Assembly (NCBI GenBank): GCA_023955635.1
Contig: JAMXHR010000009.1
Location: 124,001-188,000, forward strand
DNA length: 64,000 nt
Direction of reading: 5' to 3'
From: Methanosarcina sp. ERenArc_MAG2
GTDB lineage: Archaea > Halobacteriota > Methanosarcinia > Methanosarcinales > Methanosarcinaceae
Below are positions 1 to 9,995 of the stretch, in pieces. Made by a program: the position numbers and the translations under genes. Below the pieces are notes generated by a model. That model ran no database searches and was not told where the DNA came from. It worked only from the letters and a program-made list of their open reading frames with translations. Positions within the stretch are counted from its first letter, which is position 1, and each line of letters begins with the position of its first letter.

Positions 1-982
1 TATCCTCGCTGTTCTATAGTTGTAAGCTTATATCCGGGGGATTCGAGCACAATGCCCGTTTCATACTTCGTGCATTCTCCTATAACAGTTAAGTTACATA
101 TATTTTGTACTTTTTTCAGCTTTTGTGGGTCAATTGTGATAAGAAGTTCGAAGTCTCCACCTGTGTAAAGGGCAAGTTCCGTCAGTTTTTCTGAACTTGA
201 AACAAATTCCCTGACTTCCCTTAGAATGGGAAGGGTATTTTCCCGGATCCTGAAACCCACATGGCTCTGTCTGGCAAGGTCGTAAAGGGACATTGCAAGG
301 CCGTCGCTCGTATCCATCATGGATGTGGCTGCTCCGGATTCGGCCAGTTTGCGGGCTTCTTTCGTGCGCGGGATGGGTTCAAAAAGGGTCTTCAGGATAG
401 TTTCACTTACAGACTTTTTCGACTGGAGTGCCTCCAGAGCTGCTCCGGCAGATCCTGTATATCCTGTAACACAGACAAGGTCACCTGGCTTTGCTCCGCG
501 CCGAAGAAGGATCTGGCTTTTTTTACCCTGCCAAGTGCCGTCCCTGTAATTGTCAATTCTGCGTGGGTGTCAAGGTCGCCTCCGATAACTGCAGTTCCGC
601 AGAATTCGGCACATGCCTGCATACCTTTTGCAAGTTCTTCTACAAAAGCAACTCCGGTATCTGCAGGCATGCCAATTGCCATAACAACCCCTGTAGGTTC
701 TGCACCCATGGCTGCAATATCACTGAGGTTTACGGCTGCAGACATCCACCCCATTTGCCAGGGAGTCATTTCTTCCGGGAAATCCGTGGTTCTATGCAGC
801 ATGTCTGTAGTAACAACCAGGCAGTCTTCGCCTTTCAGGTCAAGGACGGCACAGTCATCTGAACCTGCACCTATAAGGACTCCTTCCTGTCCTTTCTCCT
901 TGCCATCAGGGGCTTTGAAAATCTCAGACAAGCGGGAGATGAGAGCTCGCTCTCCGACTGAAGATACTTTTGTGTCTTTCAT
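1..982 (-). CDS. thiL: Thiamine-monophosphate kinase, 3' end outside window, one frameshift
   Basis: ThiL phosphorylates thiamine monophosphate to thiamine diphosphate with ATP. The N-terminal part shows the family's Mg-ATP motif (GSDDCAVLDL), the NLSDIAAMGAEP segment and GGDLDTHAELTITGTALG. The frame then breaks at a T7 run (518-524, A7 on the coding strand). One added base restores ILLRRGAKPGDLV, then MMDTSDGLAMSLYDLA and GGDFELLITI, all typical ThiL sequence, running off the window at position 1. The ATG at 980-982 is the natural start. The break is probably a sequencing indel rather than a pseudogene. Confidence 0.9.
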
Positions 983-1469
983 GGTCTTTTCTGAAAACGA
1001 TAATTTTTGGTTTCCTTTTTATAGATATATGCCTTCTGCAGGCCAAAAAGGACTGAATTTCTCTCCTTTACCTAATTTGTGTAATGCGGGAAGTTACACA
1101 AAAATTTAGTAGTATCAACAGAGATTTTCAGTATTCAATAGGGGCATTATTCCAAAAGTTCTAACACTTGTCCACGGGCATTGAATGAATAAATCCTTTC
1201 AGGGTTTTCACATGTGTCCTTTATCTTTTGAGATGCATAAGACTTTTGTAAACTTCAAATTCATTTGAACCTAATGTGATTTTCTATAAAAGGCCGAAGA
1301 GAAAAATATTCAAAAACTGGAAATATAGATTAAAGCATTTTTGAAGAGAAACAAAAGAAAATTAAGAAGAAAAGCGCAGAATAAGTATCAATAAAGTATC
1401 AGGAATTATGTGACGTCACATGAGTTGCTGTCACATGAATTGATGTCACATGAGTTGATATCATATGAG
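983..1469. other. Intergenic region between thiL and nrdG
   Basis: No coding potential recognised on either strand. It is AT-rich and holds the thiL upstream region at its left end and a short tandem repeat at its right end, next to the nrdG stop codon. Confidence 0.6.
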
Positions 1470-1470
1470 T
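1416..1470. repeat. 15-bp tandem repeat, about 4 copies
   Basis: Unit TCACATGAGTTGATG, with copies beginning at 1416, 1431, 1446 and 1461 and decaying toward the last. It ends at the stop codon of nrdG, so it lies in that transcript's 3' untranslated region. Function unknown. Confidence 0.85.
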
Positions 1471-2242
1471 CAAATAATTTCTTCCCCGACCTCTTCTGTC
1501 CTTATTCTCACTTCTTTCATAAATTTTTTTGCTGCTCTTCCCAGTTCGTATAATTCTTCCCTTTCTAAAATCCTTATTTTCCTGAGCTTCTCCTTAAGGC
1601 TGTATTCTGGAATTCCCTGCTGCAAGACATAGGTAACTTCCCTGTTTTTCACATGTTCCGAAATCCAGGAAGCTATGCTGGAAATTTCCTCTCCAGTTCC
1701 GATAAAATCCCTTATTAGTGTTGTCCGGAGCTCCAATTCCAGACCGCAGGAATCGGCGATCTCAATCGTTTTTATGACAGATGCAGTGATCTCTTCAGGA
1801 GTTTTTTTGACGTTTTCGTATTCTCCGCAGCCCACAACTTTTCCGTAAAGTCCGGGATTATCCGGGGAGCTTTTATATCAATAAAAAACTTATCAACCAG
1901 TTTTCTCTCAACCAGTTCACGTGCCATTTCAGGATAGCAGCCGTTTGTGTGAATTCCAATTGCAAGCCCTATTTCTTTTACAAACTCCGCAAGAGGCACG
2001 ACTGCCGCCTGCATTAGAGGTTCCCCTCCCGAAAAAACAACCGCACTCACAAAGGGCTTCGATTTTTTAATTTGCTCTTTTACAAAATTGAGTTCCACAA
2101 TATTACAGGGCTCCTCCAGGTAAGGATGGTTCTGGCAGTAGGGGCAACGAAGAGGGCATCCTTGAAGAAATATCGTGACTGCAGCCTTTCCTCTCCAGTC
2201 CAGGGTTGAGATTGGGACAGTGCCTGCATAGTTTACTTTCAT
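1470..2242 (-). CDS. nrdG: Anaerobic ribonucleotide reductase activating protein (radical SAM), one frameshift
   Basis: NrdG uses a [4Fe-4S] cluster and S-adenosylmethionine to install the glycyl radical on NrdD. The cluster motif GCPLRCPYC (CX3CX2C) lies near residue 30, followed by VVFSGGEPL, the usual GGE motif of radical SAM enzymes. The frame breaks at a G4 run (1864-1867). With one more base the sequence reads DIKAPPDNPGLYGKVVGCGEYENV without interruption and continues to the stop at 1470. It lies 50 bp downstream of nrdD on the same strand, forming an nrdH-nrdD-nrdG operon. The full length of about 257 residues fits the archaeal family. Confidence 0.88.
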
Positions 2243-2292
2243 AGCTTACCTTTTCTCATAATCCTATGTATAAAAAAGGATTAAAGGAACTC

Positions 2293-4687
2293 TTACTTGA
2301 GTTCCCTTGTCTTGTATCGTTTTCTGTCCAGGAGTTCCTGGCGCTTGCCTTTGTTCCAGCCTTCTACTGACTGGAGATATCCTGTGATTCTTGAAAGGTG
2401 CTGCACGTTCTCAGACCCGCACTTCGGGCATCTGTCCTGCAGACCATCGGCCACATATCCCTCGTCAATGCACACAGTCATGTCCCTGGTAAAAGCAAAG
2501 TAACCTGTCTGGGTATTCTTTGCTATATGCATGGCAAGCTCCTGCAGGCCATCAGGATCCGGCTTTCCCTCTCCAAGCCAGATATGCATGATATTTCCGC
2601 CATCCACGATCGGGAAGAAAGTGTGCTCATACTTTATTCTTTCAGGCAGCGATATATCTGCACCAGGTGATACGTGCGTTCCATTCGTATAATAAATGGG
2701 CAGGTCGTGAGTTTCATTGAACTTTTGCTTTGCGGCCTTCAAATCACCCTTAATTATGAATTCTGCTTTATTGGCATACTCCTTATGCAGAAGGTCCGAG
2801 ACTGCAAAACGCTGGGCTGTCGTTTCCGCAGGCGTTCTTGCAAGAGCAATTTCCATACCAGTTTCCTGTGAAAGCTTTTGAGCGTGCATTTTCATTTCAA
2901 ACATAGCCCGGATCGCAAGCTTATATGCATCAGGAGACTCGTGGATCTGGTAGCCTGTGTGATACTGGACCATCTCATTAATCCCTACTATTCCGATAGT
3001 GTAAACAAGGCTGTCGAAATCCACAGCCATTACTCCTTTTTCCCCGGTGTTAGGGTCCTTTGGACACTGGGCTGCAAAGGGAATTCTGTTTTTCTTGATC
3101 AGGCTGTTCATCCATTTTCTTTTGATCTTGAAAACTTCTACACTCCTATTCATAAGGAGCTTGAGCTCATTGAAAAGCTTTTCATCGTCATATTCAGCCC
3201 TGTATGCAGCCCTGGGGCAGTTTAAAGACATGACCATCCATGAGCCCATTGAAAAGTGTTTCCCATTCCTGAAATAGAGCTTGTCATCGAATTCTTTATC
3301 ATCTGTAGGGTTTGAAGAAAACTGGTAGGCACAGCACTGGTAACATGAAATCCCCTCTCCTGCGCCTCTGTATTCTGGAAGCTGGTTATCAAAATATGGA
3401 GTCCCAAATTTGGCAGCCAGTTCGAAGGTCATCCTGTACAGCTCTTTGTAAGTTGGAAGGTAAGGGTGAGTACTATTGAATTCTTCATCTTCTTCAATAA
3501 AGTCAGGTTCAATGGAAATTTCGGGCTTAGGGAAACTGAAAGGTTTGCCCCAGGCATCTCCTTCAAGCATAACGTCCATCATGGCTTTAAACCCAAGTCG
3601 AACTTCTTTTTCGAACTCTCCGTAGGTTCTGAGGGGAGCCTGTTTGCCATCCCAGACCTTCCCTATAGCTACAATTGGAATATTTTTCCAGAGCTTCGGG
3701 ACACCCGGGGAAAGCTGTACGGATGAAAAGACAGTCTGCCCGCCTCTTGCGCACATCATCTGCATCATTTCATAGACGAACATCTGCATAAGCTGTCTGA
3801 TCTCGGTTTCTGACTTGCCTTCCAGATAGGGAGCCATAAAGGTCAAAAAATTGTAAAACCCCTGCCCGCCTGCGAAATTTGTCTGAGCCGAGCCCATAGC
3901 CTTTACCGCGTGAAGGAAAGCTACCTCGGCATTTTTTGCGGGTTTTGCCACACTGGATTGAGTTCCTACCCCATCAGGCATGAGTCCGTAATAAAAGAAG
4001 TAACGCAGATCCCAATCCTGGCAAAAAGGCCTTGTGCCCATATATTCGAGGTCATGGATGTGGAAGTCCCCGTTAAGGTGCAGGTCGGCAAGCTCTTTTG
4101 GCATCAGAAGGAGATTTTGCTCCTTGGACATTTTGTCGGCTTTTCTTTTATGTGAGGTTTCGGCATTGTTCAGCTGGTTTGCATTATCATTTGCCTCAAA
4201 GCCGTATCCGGTATCTATTTCGTAGGCGTCGTAGACAGAAGCCCCGACCCTGGTCATGATATTTCTCCATTCTACATATCCCCTGTCAAGAAGGATATTG
4301 TTTACTATTTCCCGGATAAGAGGACCTGAGAGAAACTTGATATTCATCTTTTTAATGATTTTTTCCGCTTCTTTTGCAATATCAACGGCTTCTTCTTTCG
4401 TGATTGCAGGGCTGCTATAGAAGATTTCGCTTAATTTCGTTTCTTTCAGGAGCTGGTTTACAATTATGTTCCTATCCCAGTTAAGAATGAAACCATCTGT
4501 TGTCCTTACTTTGGGGAGGGGGAGACGGACAGCCCGTCAAGTGTTTTTTGCACTGGCTGGTTGTCAGATAACTGGTCATCGGGTAAGAGAATCTCGCCTG
4601 TCATTTTCTCATCTTCACTAACTGTTTTAAGGATGGAATCTGCAAATATATTTAAGTTATTTTTAATTTTCAGACCGCTTTCATCAT
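2293..4687 (-). CDS. nrdD: Anaerobic (class III) ribonucleoside-triphosphate reductase, frameshifted in the N-terminal part
   Basis: NrdD reduces ribonucleoside triphosphates to deoxy forms without oxygen, using a glycyl radical. The C-terminus shows a zinc-site motif (CPKCGS) and the radical-site region RITGYLQ. The largest open part starts at an internal Met (4347), but the same frame extends upstream through an ATP-cone domain (RTTDGFILNWDRNIIVNQLL). It breaks near 4509, where one extra base links it to SVSPSPK and on to SEDEKMTGEILLPDD. The likely start is one of two ATGs at 4682-4687 overlapping the nrdH stop and preceded by AGGGGAT. A second missing A near 4680 is needed for that start, so the exact N-terminus is inferred. 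Confidence 0.92.
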
Positions 4688-4935
4688 AATATCCCCTGGA
4701 TTTTTTCAGGGTTTACTTCTTCCCCACGGAAGAGTTCCTCGTGAGTCAGGAAAGTATCATTGATCTGTAAAACAGGTGCAGTCACTGTAAAAACTCCGTT
4801 GAAACGCAGTTCAGTGAGAGCTTCAGGAGTAGCCATGTCTGCTACTTCGAAAGCCACTGAGTTTGCTTCCAGGAAATTTTTTAATTTATTGCATTTCGGA
4901 CAGCTCTCCGTTGTATAGATGATTATTTTTTCCAT
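4684..4935 (-). CDS. nrdH: Glutaredoxin/NrdH-like redox protein
   Basis: An 83-residue thioredoxin-fold protein with the redox motif ESCPKCNKL near residue 10 and the TAPVLQI cis-proline region. It is the first gene of the nrd operon and its TGA overlaps the nrdD start, implying translational coupling. From knowledge of methanosarcinal class III reductases, which take electrons from an NrdH-like protein rather than formate, this is the probable reductant of NrdD. The gene symbol rests on this context; the sequence alone says only glutaredoxin-like. Confidence 0.85.
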   Translation of the reverse strand: MEKIIIYTTESCPKCNKLKNFLEANSVAFEVADMATPEALTELRFNGVFTVTAPVLQINDTFLTHEELFRGEEVNPEKIQGIL

Positions 4936-5640
4936 GCTTTACGCACCTCTGCTTTTTACTCTAATTTTTAATCTGATTTTTAGTTACCGTTTCTTTATTG
5001 AATGCTTTCGTTTCTTTACTACATGTTGCGTTTATTTGCAGTGTATGGAGGATTGAGCGCGCCAGTGCAGAACGCATCACAGCAACAAAACAAAATTCCA
5101 CCTGAGTACTACTCCCTCGCCAAACATTTTAGTTACATAATAATTCTTATAAATTAGTTAGCAATATCGGAATAGAACGGGAATTACCTTTAATTCCAGG
5201 TAAATATTCTAAATGCCCTATCACTTAATAACGGTTTTTCAACTCAGGTCTGGATACAATAACATTCATATTTTGTATACAAAGATTCTCTCTTTGTTAT
5301 CAGATCTGATAACAGATGTAAGGAATCCTGTTTTTGAAAAACGGCCTGCTTTAAGAGAACATTTTCAAGTACAGAAGGCTTTTCCTGGTATCTACAGCCA
5401 CTTTACAGAATACAGGTATGGCTACCATATATAAGGCATTATTCCTTGAAAACTTTACAACATATTAATAAAGGATGTTTCCAGTTTCACTGTACTATTG
5501 TGAAATCCTTCTTTCTTCTTCTCAGGCCAGGGAACTCAAACCTGAGCATTTCTTCCATGTTCACTCTACCTTTTTTATCCCCTTTAAAAAATCTTTAATC
5601 TTTCAGGAAAGGCTGAAAATTACAAAAAAGCGTTATATCA
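4936..5640. other. Divergent intergenic region between nrdH and radB
   Basis: AT-rich, no convincing gene. It should hold the promoter of the leftward nrd operon; a TATA-like TTTATAAG reads on the minus strand near 5147-5154. It also holds the promoter of rightward radB. A 73-residue open frame at 5213-5434 has no recognisable features. Confidence 0.5.
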
Positions 5641-6354
5641 TTGGTCAGTTATACTTCTATCAAGTGCAAAAAGAGGTGTCATTTCATAGAGAAATTATTG
5701 TCTTGCGGCTGCAAGCCCCTTGACGAACTTCTAGGAGGAGGTTTCGAGATAGGGATTGTAACTCAAATCTTCGGACCTGCAGGAACCGGGAAAACAAATA
5801 TTTGCATCCAGCTTGCAGTGGAATGCGTAAAGCAAGGGAAGAAGGTTATTTTCATAGATACTGAAGGGCTTTCTCCTTCCCGTTTCAAACAGATTGCAGG
5901 GGAAAATGCAAAGGAAATAGCCAGAAACATCATTATTTACGAACCCCTGAGTTTTGAAGAGCAGTATGCAGCCGTAAGAGAGGTGGAGAAAATAGCCGGT
6001 GAGAATATCGGTCTCGTGATCCTGGATTCTGCAACCTCATACTACAGGTTTGAACTTGAAGATGAGGAATCCGGCATGAAAAGCCGCAGAGAACTTGCCA
6101 GTCAGATAGGGTTTTTGCATGCCCTGGCCCGCAAATACGGCTTTGCTGCAGTCATAACCAACCAGGTGTATGCCGACATTATATCAGGAGGGGTACGTCC
6201 ATTGGGAGGCAGCTTCCTGGAGCATATATCAAAGGCGATTATCCAGCTTGAAAAAACAGGTGACGGAACCAGACGCGCCATTTTGTACAAACATCGCTCC
6301 CGTCCTGAAGGCTTAAGCGCCGAGTTTAAAATTACAGCTGAAGGACTTCGTTAA
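5641..6354 (+). CDS. radB: RadB, archaeal RecA/Rad51 paralogue
   Basis: RadB is the short RecA-family paralogue of euryarchaea, an accessory factor in homologous recombination. The Walker A motif GPAGTGKT and Walker B region GLVILDS are clear, as are GGSFLEHISKAI and a C-terminal YKHRSRPEG. It lacks the N-terminal HhH domain of RadA. The start is unclear. The first in-frame start here is TTG at 5641, but the only good ribosome site (AGAGGTG, 5671-5677) sits eight bases before an ATA codon at 5686, followed by TTG at 5698. Conserved sequence begins at about codon 16, so translation from about 5686-5698 is plausible. Monocistronic. Confidence 0.93.
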   Translation: MVSYTSIKCKKRCHFIEKLLSCGCKPLDELLGGGFEIGIVTQIFGPAGTGKTNICIQLAVECVKQGKKVIFIDTEGLSPSRFKQIAGENAKEIARNIIIYEPLSFEEQYAAVREVEKIAGENIGLVILDSATSYYRFELEDEESGMKSRRELASQIGFLHALARKYGFAAVITNQVYADIISGGVRPLGGSFLEHISKAIIQLEKTGDGTRRAILYKHRSRPEGLSAEFKITAEGLR

Positions 6355-6489
6355 ACCGGGAAAGAAAAACCGGAAAAAATTCCCTGAAAAATATTCAGAG
6401 ACCTAAAAAACTTAATAAATTGCCGGGATCTTCCGGGAATTTTCCGGCATCAAAACCGCTTTTTATAGGAATCTCTTTTTTCTACGGCT

Positions 6490-7590
6490 TCAACGTTCCC
6501 GGGTTCCGGCTATAAACTCTTCGGTCCTTCGGTAAGCTTCGTCATCAGGGTACTGGATCGCGGGATGCTTCATAAAATAGGATGCCGGAGAATAAAGTAC
6601 TCCTCCTATTCCGCGGTCAAGAGCCAGCTTGCAGCACCTGATGGCATCAATTACCACACCTGCGGAGTTAGGGGAATCCTCTACAGAGAGCCTGAGTTCA
6701 AGGTTCATGGGCACGTCCCCAAAGAGCTTGCCTTCCATTCTCAAAAAACATACTTTATTGTCTTTTTGCCAGGCTACGTAATCACTAGGTCCGATGTGAA
6801 TGTTTTCGTCCTCAAGCTTGTGTGAAAGTACGGACTGGACAGCTTCGGTCTTTGACTCCCGTTTGGAAACAAGTCTATCTCTGTTGAGCATATTAAGGAA
6901 ATCAGTGTTTCCCCCAGTATTCAGCTGGTATGTCCTGTCGAGCTTTACGCCTCGTTTCTCGAAAAGGTCTGCAAGGATTCTATGGGTAATGGTAGCTCCA
7001 AGCTGGGCTTTAATGTCGTCTCCAATGAGCGGAATATTCTTTTCTTCAAACCTTTTTGCCCATTCAGAATTGCTTGCGATAAAAACAGGCATATTATTAA
7101 TCAAAGCCACACCTGCTTCGAGGGCACATTCGGCATAAAAACGGACTGCTGTTTCAGAACCTACAGGCAGGTAATTAAGAAGCATCTCAGCGCCCGAATT
7201 TTTCAATTCATTTACGATATCTGCTTTTGTTGCTTCCTGTTCCCTGCTGACAACAAATGTGTATTTTTCTTCATAATTCTTCATATGGTCAGAGACGCCG
7301 TCAAGTACTCTGCCCATTTTTACCTTCACGCCTGTAGACGGAACATCAGGGCAAAAAATCGTTGTGCAGTTCGGGGGAGCAAAGATGGCCTCAGCCACAT
7401 CTTTTCCTACCTTCCTGGCATCAATGTCAAAAGCAGCAACAACTTTGATATCATTGGGTTTATACCCCCCAAGATCCCAGTGCATTAGCCCGATGGATTC
7501 TTTATCACCGGCTTTATAATATTCAATGCCCTGTATCAAAGAGCTTGCACAGTTCCCGATTCCTGCAATTGCTATTTTTATTTTTGTCAT
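6490..7590 (-). CDS. Inositol-1-phosphate synthase, archaeal type
   Basis: A 366-residue protein that should convert glucose 6-phosphate to 1L-myo-inositol 1-phosphate with NAD, the precursor of inositol head groups in archaeal lipids. The Rossmann motif [15 protein letters not shown] is at the N-terminus. The family's central [13 protein letters not shown] and the [11 protein letters not shown] active-site region are present. The frame is intact and starts at an ATG with GGAGAG upstream. It lies between radB (convergent) and a long upstream gap, and appears to be a single-gene unit. Confidence 0.92.
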   Translation of the reverse strand: MTKIKIAIAGIGNCASSLIQGIEYYKAGDKESIGLMHWDLGGYKPNDIKVVAAFDIDARKVGKDVAEAIFAPPNCTTIFCPDVPSTGVKVKMGRVLDGVSDHMKNYEEKYTFVVSREQEATKADIVNELKNSGAEMLLNYLPVGSETAVRFYAECALEAGVALINNMPVFIASNSEWAKRFEEKNIPLIGDDIKAQLGATITHRILADLFEKRGVKLDRTYQLNTGGNTDFLNMLNRDRLVSKRESKTEAVQSVLSHKLEDENIHIGPSDYVAWQKDNKVCFLRMEGKLFGDVPMNLELRLSVEDSPNSAGVVIDAIRCCKLALDRGIGGVLYSPASYFMKHPAIQYPDDEAYRRTEEFIAGTRER

Positions 7591-7861
7591 AAGCGCTTAC
7601 TCTCCGATGAATACTCAGATTTTCATAAACCGCACTAATATAATGACAAACCCACTACGATTTCTGAAATCTATAGATTCAAGGATTTACGGATTCAAGG
7701 TTCTTGAAGTTTATGAATTCATATTCCTGAAATTACGAACCTTCCTGTATCTCAGCTATGGATTTTAAACCTTGTCTTATTTGTGATGTTACTCTATAAA
7801 TCTATTATATTTAATTTTGTCTTTCTGGAAAAAAATATTGTCTTTATTATAGGAAAAAGCG

Positions 7862-8184
7862 TGAAATCTCGAAGCTAAAGACTTCGGAGATATAAGCGTC
7901 AACTTTTTCGACATTCTTTTCACTATCTTTTGACTTGATATGCTTTCCAATCTATAATATCTAGAAATTGGTTTCGAGAACAGGCAACCTTTGTAATAAT
8001 GTTCATCTTCAGGTTCATGCGTTCATGGAAAACCTTTTGTTCTTACTCGAAAACATGAAAGCCGAATCAAGAAGGGACGATAACATGGTCAGGGTTGGTA
8101 CGGTCCGAATTAACGCTTATGGAGACTCCGAAGATAGTCTATGAAGCAAAAAGCTCCCAAGTCTTTAGCCTAGAGGTAGTTCAC
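7862..8184 (+). mobile_element. Internally deleted IS200/IS605-family element (relic)
   Basis: The left part has a hairpin-like end, CTCGAAG-ctaaaga-CTTCGGAG (about 7867-7892). The right part holds the C-terminal codons of a TnpB protein and then a subterminal hairpin, CCCAAGTCTTTAGCCTAGAGG, ending in GGTAGTTCAC at about 8184. No transposase body remains. Subterminal hairpins in place of inverted terminal repeats are the hallmark of IS200/IS605 elements. The exact left boundary is uncertain. Confidence 0.65.
8055..8144 (+). pseudogene. 3' remnant of tnpB (IS605 OrfB)
   Basis: Translation ends in VRVGTVRINAYGDSEDSL followed by a stop. I recognise this as the usual C-terminal tail of methanosarcinal TnpB proteins. 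Only about 30 codons survive; the RuvC-like and zinc-ribbon parts are gone. In intact elements this 3' end overlaps the guide (omega) RNA region. Confidence 0.65.
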
Positions 8185-8481
8185 ACATGCCTAACACATA
8201 ATATTTTCATTCTCTGAACAAAATTCTTATTCTGAGTCCCAACCGCCGGGTGCGTCGCCCGCTACAATTTTTCCAAATATTTTTAAATTTAAGGATTAAA
8301 GGTGTTTTAATGTAATTTCATTTTAAGTTTCTCAGATTGCCGGATAATGCAGGGAGAAGAGGACAACGAATTGACAACGAGTTCCTATGGAGTTGAATAG
8401 TTTTTTATCTGATGGGGAGCTTGAAAAGGAGGCCGGAAGATTTCTCGGCAGAAGCTGATGCTTACATCGGAAAGTGATCTT

Positions 8482-9500
8482 ATGAGGACAATTGACTGGA
8501 AGGAAGAGTCCAACTCCGTGGTGCTGGTAGACCAGACCTTGCTCCCGAAAGAGTACAGGATAATAGAATGCAACACCTTGAGTTCCCTCTGCGAGGCTAT
8601 AAAATCTCTCAGGATAAGGGGTGCGCCTGCTCTCGGTGCAGCAGGAGGTTTCGGGATTGCCCTTGCAGCTTTCCTTAGCGGCGCCAGAGATTTTGAAACA
8701 ATAGTTAGAGACCTTGAAGTTGCAGGAAAAACCCTTAAATCGACTCGCCCTACAGCAATAAATCTTGGCTGGGGTGTGGACAGAGTCCTGAAGGCGGTTT
8801 CGGATGCCTTTGATGTAAATGGAGTCCGGGACATTGCCCTTCAGGAAGCCAGGGACATTGCGGAAGAAGATGTGGCCACCAACAAGCTGATAGGCGAATA
8901 TGGGGCAAAATTCCTGAAAGACGGAGATACAATACTTACACACTGCAACGCAGGCAGGCTCGCATGTGTAGACTGGGGTACAGCCCTGGGAGTTGTACGT
9001 TCGGCTATTGCTGAAGGCAAAGAGATCAAGGTCATTGCCTGTGAGACCAGGCCCCTGAACCAGGGGGCAGGATCACTACCTGGGAACTGATGCAGGACAA
9101 GATTCCGGTAACCCTTATTGCAGATTCGATGGCCGGATGGGCAATGCACCAGGGACTTGTAGACAGCGTGCTTGTAGGAGCCGACAGAATCACCCAGGAT
9201 GTAATTTTCAACAAGATAGGGACCTATTCGCATTCTATTCTTGCAAAAGAACACGAAATTCCTTTTTACGTGGCAGCCCCTATCTCTACTTTCGATTTCA
9301 ATGGTTGGGAAGGCAGCGTAAAAATCGAAATGCGAAACCCTGATGAACTGCGCTTTTTCGGGTCTGAGCAGCTTGCCCCAAAAGATGTGGAAGTTTACAA
9401 TCCCGCTTTTGACGTAACACCCATGGAAAACATAACTGCGGTAATTACCGAAAAGGGAGTGTTTTATCCGCCTTTCCTGCTGGACGAAGTACTTGTTTGA
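8482..9500 (+). CDS. mtnA: S-methyl-5-thioribose-1-phosphate isomerase-like protein (eIF2B-alpha fold), one frameshift
   Basis: Members interconvert aldose and ketose phosphates such as methylthioribose 1-phosphate. The sequence has LRIRGAPALGAAGGFG, the catalytic-Cys segment THCNAGRLACVDWGTALG, then LIADSMAGWAMHQG and VLVGADRITQDV. The frame breaks at a G5 run (9063-9067). One extra G gives ETRPLNQGGRITTWELMQDK and joins the two halves. I chose the ATG at 8482 (MRTIDWKEES) over the one at 8458 because family similarity begins there. In methanogens the physiological substrate may differ from classical MtnA. Confidence 0.88.
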
Positions 9501-9802
9501 GAATTATGCTTTCGAGAGCATGATGAACTCCCCTCAACTTCCTAAAGTCTGGCTGCTCAGAAATTCCTCTGCTGGATTTATATATCAGAACTGTAAATTA
9601 TCTGATGATCACCAAACTTAACAGGAAATTTAACAGTTATGCTAAGTTTTCAAATGCTAAGTTTTCAAATGCTAAGTTTTCAAATTTCCAGATAATTATT
9701 TTAACATACGCCATAACAATATATTATATGCAATGAAATTTATATTCCATTACAGTACATTATTATATTCCAATTACAGTACATTCATGCAGGTGTTAAT
9801 TC
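9501..9802. other. Intergenic region upstream of Sec61 beta gene
   Basis: AT-rich leader with a 15-bp tandem triplication at 9641-9685 and a second near-repeat (ATTCCATTACAGTACATT then ATTCCAATTACAGTACATT) at about 9751-9786. A TATA-like TTTATATATC lies near 9577. No gene seen. Confidence 0.55.
9641..9685. repeat. 15-bp perfect tandem repeat, 3 copies
   Basis: GCTAAGTTTTCAAAT repeated three times without mismatch at 9641, 9656 and 9671. It lies in the leader or promoter zone of the Sec61 beta gene. Confidence 0.95.
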
Positions 9803-9970
9803 ATGGCTAAAAAATCAGGTAACGGTCTCCAGTCCTCTGCAGGGCTCATGCGCTACTATGAGGCAGACAAAAATGCAGTTCATATTCAGCCCAAAACAGT
9901 TCTTATTATTGGCGCCCTTACAGGCATAGTAGTATTATTCTTATGTGCTGTAAACGGCTTCTGGCCGTGA
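9803..9970 (+). CDS. Preprotein translocase subunit SecG / Sec61 beta
   Basis: A 55-residue tail-anchored protein. A polar N-terminus (MAKKSGNGLQSSAGLMRYYE) precedes one membrane helix, TVLIIGALTGIVVLFLCAV, and a short NGFWP end. The GLMRYYE segment is the signature of archaeal Sec61 beta, the small subunit of the SecYE translocon. The start ATG is preceded by AGGTG at 9791-9794. It is followed 25 bp later by the hydrolase gene and may share its transcript. Confidence 0.9.
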   Translation: MAKKSGNGLQSSAGLMRYYEADKNAVHIQPKTVLIIGALTGIVVLFLCAVNGFWP

Positions 9971-9995
9971 TTACAATTTTCCGGGCAGGGTTCCC

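Larger units (their letters stand above)
7591..8481. other. Long intergenic region with IS605-type relic
   Basis: Upstream of ino1 (minus) and of the mtnA-like gene (plus). The middle is a decayed insertion element (7862-8184). To its right is an unexplained GC-rich patch at about 8238-8262 (CCGCCGGGTGCGTCGCCCGC) that can form a hairpin. The rest is AT-rich with no gene seen. Confidence 0.6.

Noticed and set aside
261..1109. 282-codon open frame on the plus strand over thiL
   Set aside because: Antisense shadow of the clearly recognised thiL gene; no family features.
5213..5434. 73-codon open frame upstream of radB
   Set aside because: No ribosome site, no motif, AT-rich random composition.
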